Made by a program: the position numbers and the translations under genes. Shown piece by piece: positions 1 through 9,422 of a DNA stretch of 64,000 nucleotides (its first letter is position 1; every line of letters starts with the position of its first letter). The stretch lies in the NCBI RefSeq assembly GCF_042678305.1, contig NZ_JBHUDT010000006.1. One strand, 5' to 3'. The notes under the pieces are model-generated. The model had not been told where the DNA came from and did no database searches. It worked only from the letters and a program-made list of their open reading frames with translations. This DNA comes from Gelatiniphilus marinus. Lineage in GTDB: Bacteria > Bacteroidota > Bacteroidia > Flavobacteriales > Flavobacteriaceae.

Positions 1-1824
1 TTGATTCCCGTTTTAAATTCGCTGCCATCAACTATCGAAGCTTTAAATATTACCATGGGTTTTCCGTTAAAATCCATTCCGTTGGCATCACTTTTCGAGA
101 GCTTGTTTAAACTTCATAAAAATCAATCGAAATCATTCTATTTTAAAGATGTTATAAACATTATATCACATCAATTTATAAGACCAATATTCTATTATGA
201 TAATACAGATTACGCTTCCAAAATAATTGAAACCATTGAGGCCAATAACATCATTTATTTAACTTCCGATAGGCTAAAACAAATGGCTGATAAAGCCGAA
301 ACCATAATTAATATACTGTTTGCCAATTGGGAAACCTCGATTGATTCGGCTTTAAAAAATTGCGAGCAATTAATCTTGACTATTAGAAATTATTTATCTG
401 AAAACAAAGCCTCAAATTTATTATCCTTAGAATATTTATTTCGATTTAATGAACTGTTTAACGAATTGTCTCGATTAAATACCGAGTATAATCACATTAA
501 AGATATTTCAGCTTTATATAGCATTTATAAAGAATTGTTAAGTTCCGAAACGCTAGATTTTCAAGGCGAACCCTTACAGGGCTTACAAATTATGGGTATG
601 CTGGAATCTCGGGTTCTGGATTTTGAAACCGTTATCATTTCCTCGGTAAACGAAGGCCTTTTGCCCTCTGGAAAAAGCAACAATTCCTTTATTCCGTTCG
701 ATGTTAAATTAGAAAACAACCTGCCTACTTATAAAGAAAAAGATGCGGTTTACACCTATCACTTTTACAGGCTTTTGCAACGCGCCAAAAACATCTATAT
801 TATATACAATACCGAAGCCGATGTGCTTACCGGTGGCGAAAAAAGCAGGTTTATTACGCAGTTGCAGTTAGAAGATATTCATAAAATAAACCACCAAATT
901 ATTGCGCCCCATGTGCCAGTAATACAACCGGAATTAAACCAAATAAACAAAACGCCCCAGTTATTAAATCAAATTATTCATGTGGCAAAACAAGGGTTTT
1001 CGCCTTCTTCACTAACCAACTACATAAGGAATCCTATTGATTTTTATTATCAGAAAATATTAAAAATTGCAGCACACAACGATGCCGAAGAAACCGTTGC
1101 GGCAAACACCTTAGGAACCGTTGTACACAACACGCTTGAAGATTTTTACAAACCATTTATTGGTGAGTTTTTAACGGTTGAAAACATAACAAATTTAAAG
1201 CCTAAAATTAATGAAACGGTAAGCCATCATTTTAAAAACGAATATAAAGAAGGTGATATTACCAAAGGTAAAAATCTTATTGTTTTTGAAATAGCAAAAC
1301 GTTACGTATCCAACTTTTTGGATTTGGAAATACAGGATTTAAAAGCTGGAAACCAAATAAAAATGATTGCCGTTGAAGCCGAAAACAACGTGTTAATCGA
1401 TATTCCCGAACTTAATTTTCCTATAAATTTAACAGGAAAAGTAGATCGGGTTGATGAGTACAATGGTGTAACCAGAATTATTGATTACAAAACGGGGCAG
1501 GTAAGCCAAAACAGCGTAGAAATTGTAGATTGGGAAGCCATTACTACCGATTACGATAAATACAGCAAAAGCTTCCAAGTGCTTACCTATGCACTTATGA
1601 TGCACCAATCCAATCAAATTAAGCTTCCTGTTGAAGCTGGTATTATTTCATTTAAAAACTTAAATTCTGGGTTTTTAAAATTTGCAAAAAAAGACAGTTC
1701 GAGAAGTAGAACCAAAAAATCGTTAATCACTCAAGAAACTATTTCTTCATTTGAAACCGAACTAAAAAAGCTCGTATTAGAAATTTGTAGTTTAGATATA
1801 CCTTTCACTGAAAAAGAAATATAA
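1..1824 (+). CDS. PD-(D/E)XK nuclease family protein (AddB/RecB-type), 5' end outside the window
   Basis: This is the C-terminal 607 residues of a helicase-nuclease subunit of the AddB/RecB type, which would process double-strand breaks for RecA. The reading frame is open at base 1, so the TTG there is not taken as a start and the N-terminal helicase-like part lies upstream. The visible protein has an inactivated-helicase-like section (residues about 1-320). The nuclease domain follows: SPSSLTNYIRNP near residue 335 (typical entry to the PDDEXK_1 fold), a histidine motif LGTVVHNTLEDF near 371, and the catalytic strand GKVDRVDEY...IIDYKTG near 479-499 with the D and YK residues in place. The stop codon is immediately followed by the ATG of the next gene, so the two are probably cotranscribed. 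The four-cysteine Fe-S arrangement of Bacillus AddB is not visible. Family assignment is firm; the exact subunit name is less so. Confidence 0.85.
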   Translation: MIPVLNSLPSTIEALNITMGFPLKSIPLASLFESLFKLHKNQSKSFYFKDVINIISHQFIRPIFYYDNTDYASKIIETIEANNIIYLTSDRLKQMADKAETIINILFANWETSIDSALKNCEQLILTIRNYLSENKASNLLSLEYLFRFNELFNELSRLNTEYNHIKDISALYSIYKELLSSETLDFQGEPLQGLQIMGMLESRVLDFETVIISSVNEGLLPSGKSNNSFIPFDVKLENNLPTYKEKDAVYTYHFYRLLQRAKNIYIIYNTEADVLTGGEKSRFITQLQLEDIHKINHQIIAPHVPVIQPELNQINKTPQLLNQIIHVAKQGFSPSSLTNYIRNPIDFYYQKILKIAAHNDAEETVAANTLGTVVHNTLEDFYKPFIGEFLTVENITNLKPKINETVSHHFKNEYKEGDITKGKNLIVFEIAKRYVSNFLDLEIQDLKAGNQIKMIAVEAENNVLIDIPELNFPINLTGKVDRVDEYNGVTRIIDYKTGQVSQNSVEIVDWEAITTDYDKYSKSFQVLTYALMMHQSNQIKLPVEAGIISFKNLNSGFLKFAKKDSSRSRTKKSLITQETISSFETELKKLVLEICSLDIPFTEKEI

Positions 1825-2673
1825 ATGATTATTGAAAAAAACATAGTTGTTAAAGGCAAACACGAAAAACCCATTTTAACCGATTTGTTTTTTAAAGACG
1901 ATAGCGCTAAAAAACCTATACTAATATTTTGCCATGGATACAAAGGTTTTAAGGATTGGGGCGCTTGGGATTTAATGGCTAAAGCATTTGCCGAGGCTGG
2001 TTTTTACTTTGTGAAATTTAATTTTTCGCACAATGGCGGCACCGTAAAACAACCAATCGATTTTCCTGATTTGGAGGCTTTTGGAAATAATAATTTCACC
2101 AAGGAATTAGACGATCTGGAATCTGTTATCGATTGGGTATGCTCGAATTCTGAGCTAAAAAAGAATGCCGATATAAGCAACATAACATTAATGGGGCACA
2201 GTAGAGCTGGTGGCATTGTAACTATAAAAGCTGAAGAAGATAGCAGAATAAAAAACGTAATTAGTTTAGCTGGTGTTTGCGATTTTGGGAAAAGAACATC
2301 AACAATTGGTAATTTAGAACAATGGAAAAAAGACGGTGTAAAATATGTTATAAACGGACGAACAAAACAACAAATGCCGCATTATTATCAATTCTATGAA
2401 GATTTTATTGCCAATGAAAACAGGCTAACCATAAAGCGCGCCGTTTCAAACTTAAAAATACCGTATTTAATTATTCATGGCGATAGCGATACCAGTGTTT
2501 TTATGGAAGAAGCAACTCAGCTTCATAGTTGGAACCCGAACAGTCAACTTGAGATTATTAAAGATGCCAACCATGTTTTTGGAGCACAGCATCCTTGGGA
2601 AAAACCAACGCTTCCCAAGCATTTAAAAGCCGTTATAACTAAGATTACAGATTTTCTATCGCATCAAAAATAA
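1825..2673 (+). CDS. alpha/beta hydrolase (dienelactone-hydrolase-like)
   Basis: A 282-residue cytoplasmic serine hydrolase with no signal peptide. The oxyanion-region HGYKG motif is near residue 37. The nucleophile elbow GHSRAG puts the serine at 126. IHGDSDTS near 218-224 supplies the acid (D220 or D222), and DANHVFG gives the catalytic histidine at about 250. The spacing is that of a normal complete alpha/beta hydrolase. The ATG directly abuts the stop of the upstream nuclease gene, which implies translational coupling or at least one transcript. The substrate cannot be read from the sequence; small esters are likely for this family. The next gene is convergent, with only about 30 bp between. 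Confidence 0.85.
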   Translation: MIIEKNIVVKGKHEKPILTDLFFKDDSAKKPILIFCHGYKGFKDWGAWDLMAKAFAEAGFYFVKFNFSHNGGTVKQPIDFPDLEAFGNNNFTKELDDLESVIDWVCSNSELKKNADISNITLMGHSRAGGIVTIKAEEDSRIKNVISLAGVCDFGKRTSTIGNLEQWKKDGVKYVINGRTKQQMPHYYQFYEDFIANENRLTIKRAVSNLKIPYLIIHGDSDTSVFMEEATQLHSWNPNSQLEIIKDANHVFGAQHPWEKPTLPKHLKAVITKITDFLSHQK

Positions 2674-2704
2674 TTGTTGCCTTATTGCCGTTTAAAGTGT
2701 TTAC

Positions 2705-5023
2705 TTATTCAACAACACTGAAACTTTTCTTTAAAGTCGTTGTAGAATCGCCTCCAACCCAAACATTAAATTTACCGGGTTCTACTTCCCAGGTATTGTT
2801 TGCCGTGTAAAATTGAAGTGTTTTTTCGTTTATAGTAAAACTGACCGTTTTGGTTTCGCCAGGGTTTAGCATTATTTTTTCAAATCCTTTTAACTCTTTT
2901 ACTGGCCTCACAAAACTACCAACCAAATCCCGAATATAAAGTTGTACGACTTCCTCACCTGCTCTATCACCGGTATTGGTTACATTAACAGATACTTTTA
3001 TGTCGCCGCTAGCTTTTATTTCATTTTTATCCAATTGCAAATCACCATAACTAAAAGTGGTATAGCTCAAACCAAAACCAAAGGGGTATAAAGCCTTTTT
3101 CGGAGCATCTCTGTAACCTGAAAATGTAACATGTTTATTGCTGTATGGCCTTCCGGTATTTTTTTGGTTGTAATACAAAGGCTCCTGACCAACGTTATGC
3201 GGAAATGATACCGGTAATTTTCCCGACGGATTATAATCTCCAAAAACAACATCGGCAATGGCATTTCCAGATTCAGAACCCAAATGCCAACACTCTAAAA
3301 TGGTTGGTGCAATTTCAGAAGCGCGGCTTAAATCCATGGGTCTGCCGTTCATTAAAACAATTACAATGTTTTTATTCACTTTATAAACGGCTTCCAATAA
3401 TTCATTTTGAAGTCCTAAAAACCCAATATTGGTTTGACTGCGGCCTTCGCCTGTTTGATACGCATTTTCGCCTATTACCAATAAAACAACATCAGATTTT
3501 TTGGCAACCTCAACGGCTTTTGCAATTCCGGAGTCGTCTGTGGTATTAAATTTTAAAGGCAGTAAAAACTGATTCGCCCCGGGCTCAATGGTTGGGATCG
3601 TTAAATCAACGCCTTTTGCATAATGTATTTTAGTGTTTTTGCCAACGGCATTTTTAACACCTTCCAATAATGAAACTGCCGAATTATATTCGCCTTTAGC
3701 GCGCCAGTTTCCCAAAGGCGAATCTTTATCATCGGCCAAGGGACCAATAACCGCGATGCTTTTAAGTTGTTTTGAAAGTGGCAATAAACCCTTTTCATTC
3801 TTAAGCAATACAATAGATTTTTTTGCAACATCGCGAGCTACGGCTAAATTTTCTTTAGAGTAAACGTTATCTTTTTCGCGTTGCTCGTTGCAGTATTTAT
3901 AGGGGTCATCAAAAAGTCCCAATTCAAATTTAAGCCTTAAAACCCGTCTTACCGCATCATCAATTTGATGGATTGAAATCTTTTTTTCGTTAAGCAAGGT
4001 TTCCAAATGCGCTTCGTAAGCATACGATTCCATGTCCATATCACTTCCTGCATTCAAAGCTATTTCGGCAGCGTGTTTTTTGTCTTCAGCATAACCGTGT
4101 GCCCTCATTTCACCAATAGAACCCCAATCTGAAACCACTAATCCATTCCAGTTCCATTCCCCTTTCAAAATATCGCGTTGTAAAATTTTATGTCCTGTGG
4201 CCGGAATACCATCAATATCGTTAAAGGCATTCATAAAAGTTGCCGCACCAGCTTCGGCGGCAGCCTTAAAAGGTGGTAAAATGGTGTTGTGCAGTTCGTT
4301 TGTACCAACATTAACGGTGTTATAATCCCGACCGGCCTCACCAAAGCCATAGCCTGCAAAGTGTTTAGCGCAGGCTGCAATGGTATAAATATGGGACAAA
4401 TCATCGCCTTGAAACCCTTCAATACGCGCCACACCAACAACTGCATTTAAATACGGGTCTTCGCCGGCGCCTTCCATAACGCGCCCCCAACGGGCATCTC
4501 TGGACACATCAATCATGGGGGCGAAGGTCCAATTTAAACCTGAAGCTGCGCTTTCTTTGGCTGCAATGGCTGCCGATTGTTTTATAATATTTAAATCCCA
4601 ACTCGCTGTTTCACCTAACGGAATGGGGAAAATGGTTTTATATCCGTGAATTACATCATAAGCAAAAATCAATGGGATTTTAAGCCTTGAATGCTCCATA
4701 ACTATTTTTTGGGTTTCCCGAATGCTCGCTACAGAAGTTATATTTAACATCGAGCCCACCTCACCCTTTTTAAGCTTTTCAAGTTTATGCTGATCGCCTT
4801 TTGTTGATGAGGGTCCGGTAGCATTCCATTTCCCGCTATATTGCACTAACTGCCCGATTTTTTCATTAATCTGCATGAGTGCCAAAACCGAATCTACCTT
4901 TATTTCAATACTTTCATTTAAAGTTGAATGCTTGGGTTTTGTTGTTTCGTTTTTACAGCTAAGCACGGTAAAAATTAGACTTGAAATAATGATAAGCTTA
5001 AAAGGAAGGATTGCTATTTTCAT
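2705..5023 (-). CDS. bglX: GH3 beta-glucosidase, lipoprotein (BglX-like)
   Basis: A complete 772-residue family 3 glycoside hydrolase that releases glucose from beta-glucan oligosaccharides. A lipoprotein signal ends in the lipobox VLSC with C23 as the lipidated cysteine, so the enzyme should sit in the outer membrane or periplasm. The GH3 N-terminal barrel carries the substrate-binding KH pair (AKHFAGYG, K220-H221) and the nucleophile aspartate in VVSDWGS (D299). It is followed by the GH3 C-terminal alpha/beta sandwich and a fibronectin-III-like domain near 690-760. It is the last gene of a tight minus-strand operon: 14 bp separate it from the EEP gene upstream, which is 6 bp from the GH16 gene. 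The context points to breakdown of a beta-1,3 (laminarin-type) glucan. The exact linkage preference is inferred. Confidence 0.93.
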   Translation of the reverse strand: MKIAILPFKLIIISSLIFTVLSCKNETTKPKHSTLNESIEIKVDSVLALMQINEKIGQLVQYSGKWNATGPSSTKGDQHKLEKLKKGEVGSMLNITSVASIRETQKIVMEHSRLKIPLIFAYDVIHGYKTIFPIPLGETASWDLNIIKQSAAIAAKESAASGLNWTFAPMIDVSRDARWGRVMEGAGEDPYLNAVVGVARIEGFQGDDLSHIYTIAACAKHFAGYGFGEAGRDYNTVNVGTNELHNTILPPFKAAAEAGAATFMNAFNDIDGIPATGHKILQRDILKGEWNWNGLVVSDWGSIGEMRAHGYAEDKKHAAEIALNAGSDMDMESYAYEAHLETLLNEKKISIHQIDDAVRRVLRLKFELGLFDDPYKYCNEQREKDNVYSKENLAVARDVAKKSIVLLKNEKGLLPLSKQLKSIAVIGPLADDKDSPLGNWRAKGEYNSAVSLLEGVKNAVGKNTKIHYAKGVDLTIPTIEPGANQFLLPLKFNTTDDSGIAKAVEVAKKSDVVLLVIGENAYQTGEGRSQTNIGFLGLQNELLEAVYKVNKNIVIVLMNGRPMDLSRASEIAPTILECWHLGSESGNAIADVVFGDYNPSGKLPVSFPHNVGQEPLYYNQKNTGRPYSNKHVTFSGYRDAPKKALYPFGFGLSYTTFSYGDLQLDKNEIKASGDIKVSVNVTNTGDRAGEEVVQLYIRDLVGSFVRPVKELKGFEKIMLNPGETKTVSFTINEKTLQFYTANNTWEVEPGKFNVWVGGDSTTTLKKSFSVVE

Positions 5024-5037
5024 GTTTTAATACGGTT

Positions 5038-5889
5038 CTATTTTAATGTTAATTCTACGAATACGGGAAAATGATCCGATGGGTATTTTAAATCTATGGA
5101 ACTAGATAAAACACCGTATTTTTCGACTTCAATTTTTGTGGATTTTGACAACATAATGTAATCTATACGTCGTGTAACAGGCTCGTTGAACTTAAATACA
5201 TTGAATGTTCCTTTTGATCCAAAAACAAGTTTTGCTTTATCTTTTGAATCGTTAAGGGTTTGCTTAAGGTTTGTGATGAGCTCACTATTGGGTTCTACAT
5301 TAAAATCGCCCATAACAATTACTGGAAAATCATTGGTATTTAAAGTCTTTATTTTTTTAAGAATAAGTTGCATGCCTTGTAACTGTGCTTCTTTTCCAAC
5401 ATGGTCTAAATGCGTATTGAACACCCATATTTTTTGATTGTTTTCGAGTACAGTGAAAAGCCCGTAAGTACAAATTCTAGGATAGGCGGCATCCCAACCC
5501 ATTGAAATTTCACTTGGAGTTTCGGATAACCAAAAGGTATTTTCTTCTTCAACTTTTAGTTTTTTTGCGTTGTAAAATATAGCTGAAAACTCACCTTTAT
5601 TATAGCCATCGCGACCAATGCCAATGGTTTTGTAGTCTTTTAGAACTTCTTTTAAATCAGTCATTTGATTGGGTCGTGCCTCTTGCACGCCCAAAATATC
5701 GGGGCTGTAAAACTGTACTTGCGAACTTAAAAACCCTTTTCGGTTTGCCCAGGCGTTCTCACCATCGGAAGCGACATCCAAACGGATGTTGTAAGTTATT
5801 ACATTTAGCTTTTGGCTTCTACTTTGTTTTTCATTTTTACAACTTGAAAAACTCATAAATAAAACTAATATTAGTAGTATGTGCTTCAT
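5038..5889 (-). CDS. endonuclease/exonuclease/phosphatase (EEP) family lipoprotein
   Basis: A 283-residue EEP-fold metal-dependent phosphodiesterase or phosphatase. The signal peptide ends in a lipobox (SFSSC, C17), so it is an exported lipoprotein and not a cytoplasmic DNA-repair nuclease. The conserved EEP motifs are all present: NVITYNIRLD, the metal-binding glutamate in GVQEARPNQ, NTHLDHVG, GDFNVEPNS, and the C-terminal histidine in YPSDHFPV. It lies between a GH3 beta-glucosidase and a GDPD-GH16 protein, with 14 and 6 bp gaps. Secreted EEP proteins often occur in flavobacterial glycan operons. A role in removing phosphate from a glycan- or lipid-linked substrate is plausible but inferred. 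Confidence 0.88.
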   Translation of the reverse strand: MKHILLILVLFMSFSSCKNEKQSRSQKLNVITYNIRLDVASDGENAWANRKGFLSSQVQFYSPDILGVQEARPNQMTDLKEVLKDYKTIGIGRDGYNKGEFSAIFYNAKKLKVEEENTFWLSETPSEISMGWDAAYPRICTYGLFTVLENNQKIWVFNTHLDHVGKEAQLQGMQLILKKIKTLNTNDFPVIVMGDFNVEPNSELITNLKQTLNDSKDKAKLVFGSKGTFNVFKFNEPVTRRIDYIMLSKSTKIEVEKYGVLSSSIDLKYPSDHFPVFVELTLK

Positions 5890-5895
5890 TGTTTT

Positions 5896-7269
5896 TTATT
5901 CTTTTTGTTGAAAAACCCTAACGTAATCAACTACCATTTGCTGCGGAAAAACGGAATTGTCAATCCCCTTATGTCCACCAAGCATACCACCAACAGACAC
6001 ATTCATTATCAAATAAAATTCTTGATCGAACGGCCATTCTGCTATGGTTTTATGCTCGTTTTTTATATGATTGTAAACGGTATCGTTTAAAATAAAGTCC
6101 ATTTTTTCGGGTGTCCATTCTAAAGCAAACACATGGAACTTATCGTAAGGTTTTTCAATAAAAATCTTTTTCCCTTTTTCCGTGCCTTTCATGTGGTTAA
6201 AGGCTTTGGTGTGAATGGTTCCGAAAATAGAGTCTGGGTTAAAACCAACATGTTCCATAATATCTATCTCACCACATTCTGGCCAGCCCACTTCTTTTCT
6301 GTTTTCGCCCAACATCCATAATGCGGGCCACAAACCAACGCCCCTTGGTAACTTTGCTCTAACTTCAATACGTCCATATTTCCATGAAGCCAAGCCATCG
6401 GTTTTTAATCTTGCCGAAGTGTATTGCGCGGTATCAATTTCTGCGATATATTGTACCCAACTTTTGTTTTTAAACTCGTTGGTTTTGTATTTTGCGTTTG
6501 CTATTTTTTCTTTATGAGCTTCCATTATTAACGCCCCATTTTCGACCCTAACATTTTTCAAACTATCTGTAAAGTATTGCTTTTCTCGGTTACTTATAAA
6601 ACCGTAATCGTAAGCCCATTTTGTAGAATCTGGTTTTCCTTGGTAGTTAAACTCGTCGCTCCAAACCAATTTATAGCCACTTTTTGTTGGGCTTTTTTCG
6701 CTTCTTTGAAAAACAAGTTCTGGTTCATCTGTAGTAATGTAATCAAAATCGTTTGCTAAAAACCAATCGATATCTTCAGTTGTATTGGCTGTCCATGTGT
6801 TTAATATTAAACCTTTTTCTTTGGCACTTGTTATCCATTCTGGCTTCACTTTGTATTTATAAACCAAATAGTCTAATCCTGTTATACCATCTTCTTTTAA
6901 TCGCTTTGGGGGTTTCGAGCCATCTAAATATTGTGTTTTGGCATTGGGGTCCAGCTCTTTTATTCTTTGCAAAATGGCATAACTAAAACTGATGTAAGAC
7001 AAAATATAATTTTCGGCTTTTAGTTTTTTTACCAATTTCAAGACGTTTTCGGCCATTAAGGTATTTCGGCCTTCGGTTTTTGATGGTTTTATTTCGCATA
7101 CCAATCCTGTGGAATCGTTGTTTTGCATTCCGGCAATTATATAATCTCTTAAGGTGGGCAAGGTTTCGCCGTTTGAGAGTTTAAATTCTGATAATTGTGC
7201 GTAAGTAGATTTTTCTACCTCTAAACCATGATAATTGGCATCGTGTGTTACAATTAATATATTATCTGA
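5896..7269 (-). pseudogene. GDPD-GH16 fusion gene, 5' end lost at the IS982 insertion
   Basis: The intact part encodes a glycerophosphodiester phosphodiesterase (GDPD) segment followed by a GH16 beta-glucanase. The GH16 domain is complete: GYKLVWSDEF marks its start and GEIDIMEHVG carries the ExDxxE catalytic triad (E298, D300, E303 counted from the TTG at 7161). The GDPD part can be read past 7161 back to about 7267 and includes LIVTHDANYHG with the family's HD motif and CEIKP. The N-terminal HRG and E-x-D metal site is missing. On this strand the frame runs into the end of the insertion sequence with no ATG. Across the element the continuing sequence has TAA three codons before the repeat. 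The signal peptide and start are therefore gone, and the gene is probably not exported or expressed. It would have been the first visible gene of the operon with the EEP and GH3 genes. Confidence 0.85.
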
Positions 7270-8252
7270 ACCCGTTGTGCATTATGATTTAAAGATAAAA
7301 GTTGTTCATTGACTTACGAATAAGTCGTATATTTATTTGGATATCAAACAATTAAATACGATGAACAACTTTAAAGCAAATTACGACAAAATTTTAAAAG
7401 TATTGAAGATAATTACAGATAAAGAACAGTTTTTAAGACAAAATCGACGGCCAAAACTCAAAGACATCGAGCTGATCGCTATAAATTTAACATCTGATTA
7501 TATGAGCATAGATAGCGAATGCCAGCTGTTTAGAGTGCTTCCCGATGTTTTAAAACTCAAAATAGAACGCTCTGTCTATAATAGAAGAAAGCGAAAATTG
7601 TTTTCCGCTATTGAATTTTTAATAAATCAACTCTGTGAAAGACTTATTGAATTTGAAAATTACTTTGTTCTAGACAGCATGCCTTTGGAGGTCGTTAAAT
7701 TATCGAGAAGCAATGGCAGTAAAATCTGTAGAGAGGATTTTTACAGTTCCCCGGACAGGGGCTTCTGCGCGAGCCAGAACATGCACTATTACGGCTATAA
7801 AATTCACGCCGTTTGTTCCGTTGAAGGTGTTTTTAAAAGCTTTGAAATAAGCAAGGCCTCTGTGCATGACATCCACTATTTGAATGATGTAAAAAGCCAA
7901 TTCAGCGATTGTGTCATTTTGGGCGACAAAGGCTATTTAAGTGCGGATTATCAATTGGATCTGTTCGAGAGCAAAAAAATCAAGCTAGAAGTTCCCATGC
8001 GGAAAAACCAGCGCAACTACAGGAAGCAAGCTTACGTTTTTAGAAAGAAAAGAAAACGAATTGAAACTCTATTTTCCCAACTATGCGATCAGTTTATGAT
8101 TCGCAGGAATTATGCTAAATCCTTTCAGGGTTTTAAAACCAGAATACTGTCAAAATTAACAGCATTGACCGTTATTCAATACATCAATAAATTTATATTT
8201 GATAGAAATATCAATAAATTAAAAATTAGCATTGTTTAAATGCACAACGGGT
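7270..8252. mobile_element. IS982-family insertion sequence, complete
   Basis: The element is 983 bp, normal for the IS982 family. Perfect 14-bp terminal inverted repeats run ACCCGTTGTGCATT at 7270-7283 and its complement at 8239-8252; starting with ACCC is typical of the family. One transposase gene fills the interior. A 12-bp direct repeat, AATATATTATCT, occurs at 7256-7267 and 8253-8264. It touches the right end exactly, but two extra bases (GA) separate it from the left end, so it is not a textbook target duplication. The element lies inside the GDPD-GH16 gene with its transposase in the opposite direction. Boundaries are firm; the insertion history is less clear. Confidence 0.93.
7361..8239 (+). 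CDS. IS982-family DDE transposase
   Basis: The 292-residue transposase catalyses excision and insertion of the surrounding element. The ATG at 7361 is preferred to the in-frame TTG at 7337, because it gives MNNFKANYDKIL, the usual N-terminus and length for the family. The DDE triad is visible: FVLDSMPLE (D105), LGDKGYLS (D189) and KRIETLFSQL (E235). The signature stretches YYGYKIHAVCSVEG and SKASVHDIHYL are intact, as is the C-terminal FMIRRNYAKSFQGFKTRI. There is no frameshift or stop, so the element may still be active. It is distinct in sequence from the decayed IS982-type copy near 37 kb. Confidence 0.95.
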   Translation: MNNFKANYDKILKVLKIITDKEQFLRQNRRPKLKDIELIAINLTSDYMSIDSECQLFRVLPDVLKLKIERSVYNRRKRKLFSAIEFLINQLCERLIEFENYFVLDSMPLEVVKLSRSNGSKICREDFYSSPDRGFCASQNMHYYGYKIHAVCSVEGVFKSFEISKASVHDIHYLNDVKSQFSDCVILGDKGYLSADYQLDLFESKKIKLEVPMRKNQRNYRKQAYVFRKKRKRIETLFSQLCDQFMIRRNYAKSFQGFKTRILSKLTALTVIQYINKFIFDRNINKLKISIV

Positions 8253-8529
8253 AATATATTATCTTTAAGTATTTAACCAATTTCGTGTCCCTTTTAACGC
8301 TATAGCCTTTAACACTTCTTCATTATAGCTTATATTAGGCTATTTCTTAGATTGCTAATTCTAAAATTCACGATTCTTGAGCTATAATTTATTAGTTTAT
8401 AGATCAAAATTTAATGATTAAAAGTCTGAGAGAATTGAATTTTACTGGCCTTAATTGGAATAAATAAATTTCATATCAAAATGAAAATAAAAAATTAAAT
8501 TCATTTATACGTGCAAACTGGGCGCAAAC
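8253..8529. other. gap between IS and tRNA terminator, no intact gene
   Basis: No supported gene is visible here. The first 12 bases repeat the sequence on the other side of the IS. On the minus strand, one frame from about 8330 down to 8268 reads NISYNEEVLKAIALKGTRN and then stops. It has protein-like composition and may be the tail of a lost gene, but it is too short to identify. The rest is very AT-rich and without structure that could be named. Confidence 0.4.
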
Positions 8530-8563
8530 AAAAAAGCTCCAAAAGACAAAATCTTCTGAAGCT
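8530..8563 (-). terminator. rho-independent terminator of tRNA-Ala
   Basis: On the minus strand the arms AGCTTCAGAAGA and TCTTTTGGAGCT form a 12-bp stem with two G-U pairs around a five-base loop, followed at once by six T. It lies 12 bases beyond the 3' end of the tRNA gene and ends that transcript. Confidence 0.8.
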
Positions 8564-8575
8564 TGGCATTATTAG

Positions 8576-8649
8576 TGGAGAAGATCGGATTCGAACCGAC
8601 GACCTCTTGACTGCCAGTCAAGCGCTCTAGCCAACTGAGCTACATCCCC
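8576..8649 (-). tRNA. tRNA-Ala (anticodon GGC)
   Basis: A 74-nt gene on the minus strand folds into the full cloverleaf. The acceptor is GGGGATG/CTTCTCC with discriminator A; the D arm contains AGTTGGCTA. The anticodon stem CTTGA/TCAAG encloses the loop CTGGCAG, giving anticodon GGC. The T arm is GTCGG-TTCGAAT-CCGAT. The acceptor stem has G3-U70, the alanine identity pair, which agrees with the anticodon. Positions 6 and 67 are a U-U mismatch. CCA is not encoded. A terminator follows it. Confidence 0.95.
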
Positions 8650-8883
8650 GAAATTTTCTTTGTATTAAATAAAGGCAGAATGCCTTTTTAACATTTTTCA
8701 AAATTACATTTTTTTATCAATTTTTCTAATTTTGTTCCTATTAAATACAATAAAATTTTTTTCGCAGTTTTTTTTTTGAAGTAAGGTTAGCGTATGTGGG
8801 GCTCGAAACCCTTGTGAACCGTTAAAGCTAATGGTATTGATTTTTTCTAGCATTTACAATCTTATAATAACAAAGTAAAAGTT

Positions 8884-8891
8884 TAAATTTG
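8884..8891 (+). promoter_or_regulatory. -7 promoter element of the GNAT-MATE operon
   Basis: TAAATTTG is a perfect match to the Bacteroidota -7 consensus TAnnTTTG and lies 30 bases before the ATG. No convincing TTG -33 box stands at the usual distance. Confidence 0.45.
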
Positions 8892-8921
8892 AAAAAAACT
8901 TCAAAAACCATAACATGATTA

Positions 8922-9422
8922 ATGATTTGCAAGGCCGAATTTGAAGATATAGATAGAATCTTAGAAGTTACCAAAGCTTGCGCAAGCTACATGATAAACA
9001 AGGGCATCTATCAATGGAACGCTAATTATCCCAACAAAACCGTATTAAAAAATGATGTTTTAAAAGGAGAGTTATTTGTTATTAAAAAGAATAAAATAGT
9101 AGTTGGCTGCATTGTTGTATCGTATTTTATGGATAAAGAATATAAAGCCGTTTCATGGTTAACCGAAAACAATCGTAATATTTACATCCATCGTTTAGCC
9201 ATTCACCCTAAATATCAAGGCCAAGGATATGCGCAAAAATTAATGGATTTTGCCGAAAATTTCGCCAAAAATAACAACTGTGCATCAATAAGGCTAGATA
9301 CTTTTTCTCAAAACCAAAGAAACCAGAAATTTTACGAACTTCGCGGCTATAAAAAATTGGGCAATATTTTTTTTCCAAAACAAAGCCATCACCCTTTTTA
9401 TTGTTACGAATTAATACTGTGA
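8922..9422 (+). CDS. GNAT family N-acetyltransferase
   Basis: A 166-residue acetyl-CoA-dependent N-acetyltransferase. The acetyl-CoA-binding core is clear: IYIHRLAIHPKYQGQGYAQKLMDFA contains the RLAIHP strand and the Q-x-x-G-x-G/A pyrophosphate loop. The C-terminal RLDTFSQNQRNQKFYELRGYKKLG is the usual GNAT motif B region. The ATG at 8922 is the only suitable start. Its TGA overlaps the GTG start of the MATE exporter by four bases, so the two genes are translationally coupled. The substrate is unknown. Coupling to a drug/metabolite exporter would fit modification plus export of a toxic amine, but this is inference. Confidence 0.88.
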   Translation: MICKAEFEDIDRILEVTKACASYMINKGIYQWNANYPNKTVLKNDVLKGELFVIKKNKIVVGCIVVSYFMDKEYKAVSWLTENNRNIYIHRLAIHPKYQGQGYAQKLMDFAENFAKNNNCASIRLDTFSQNQRNQKFYELRGYKKLGNIFFPKQSHHPFYCYELIL

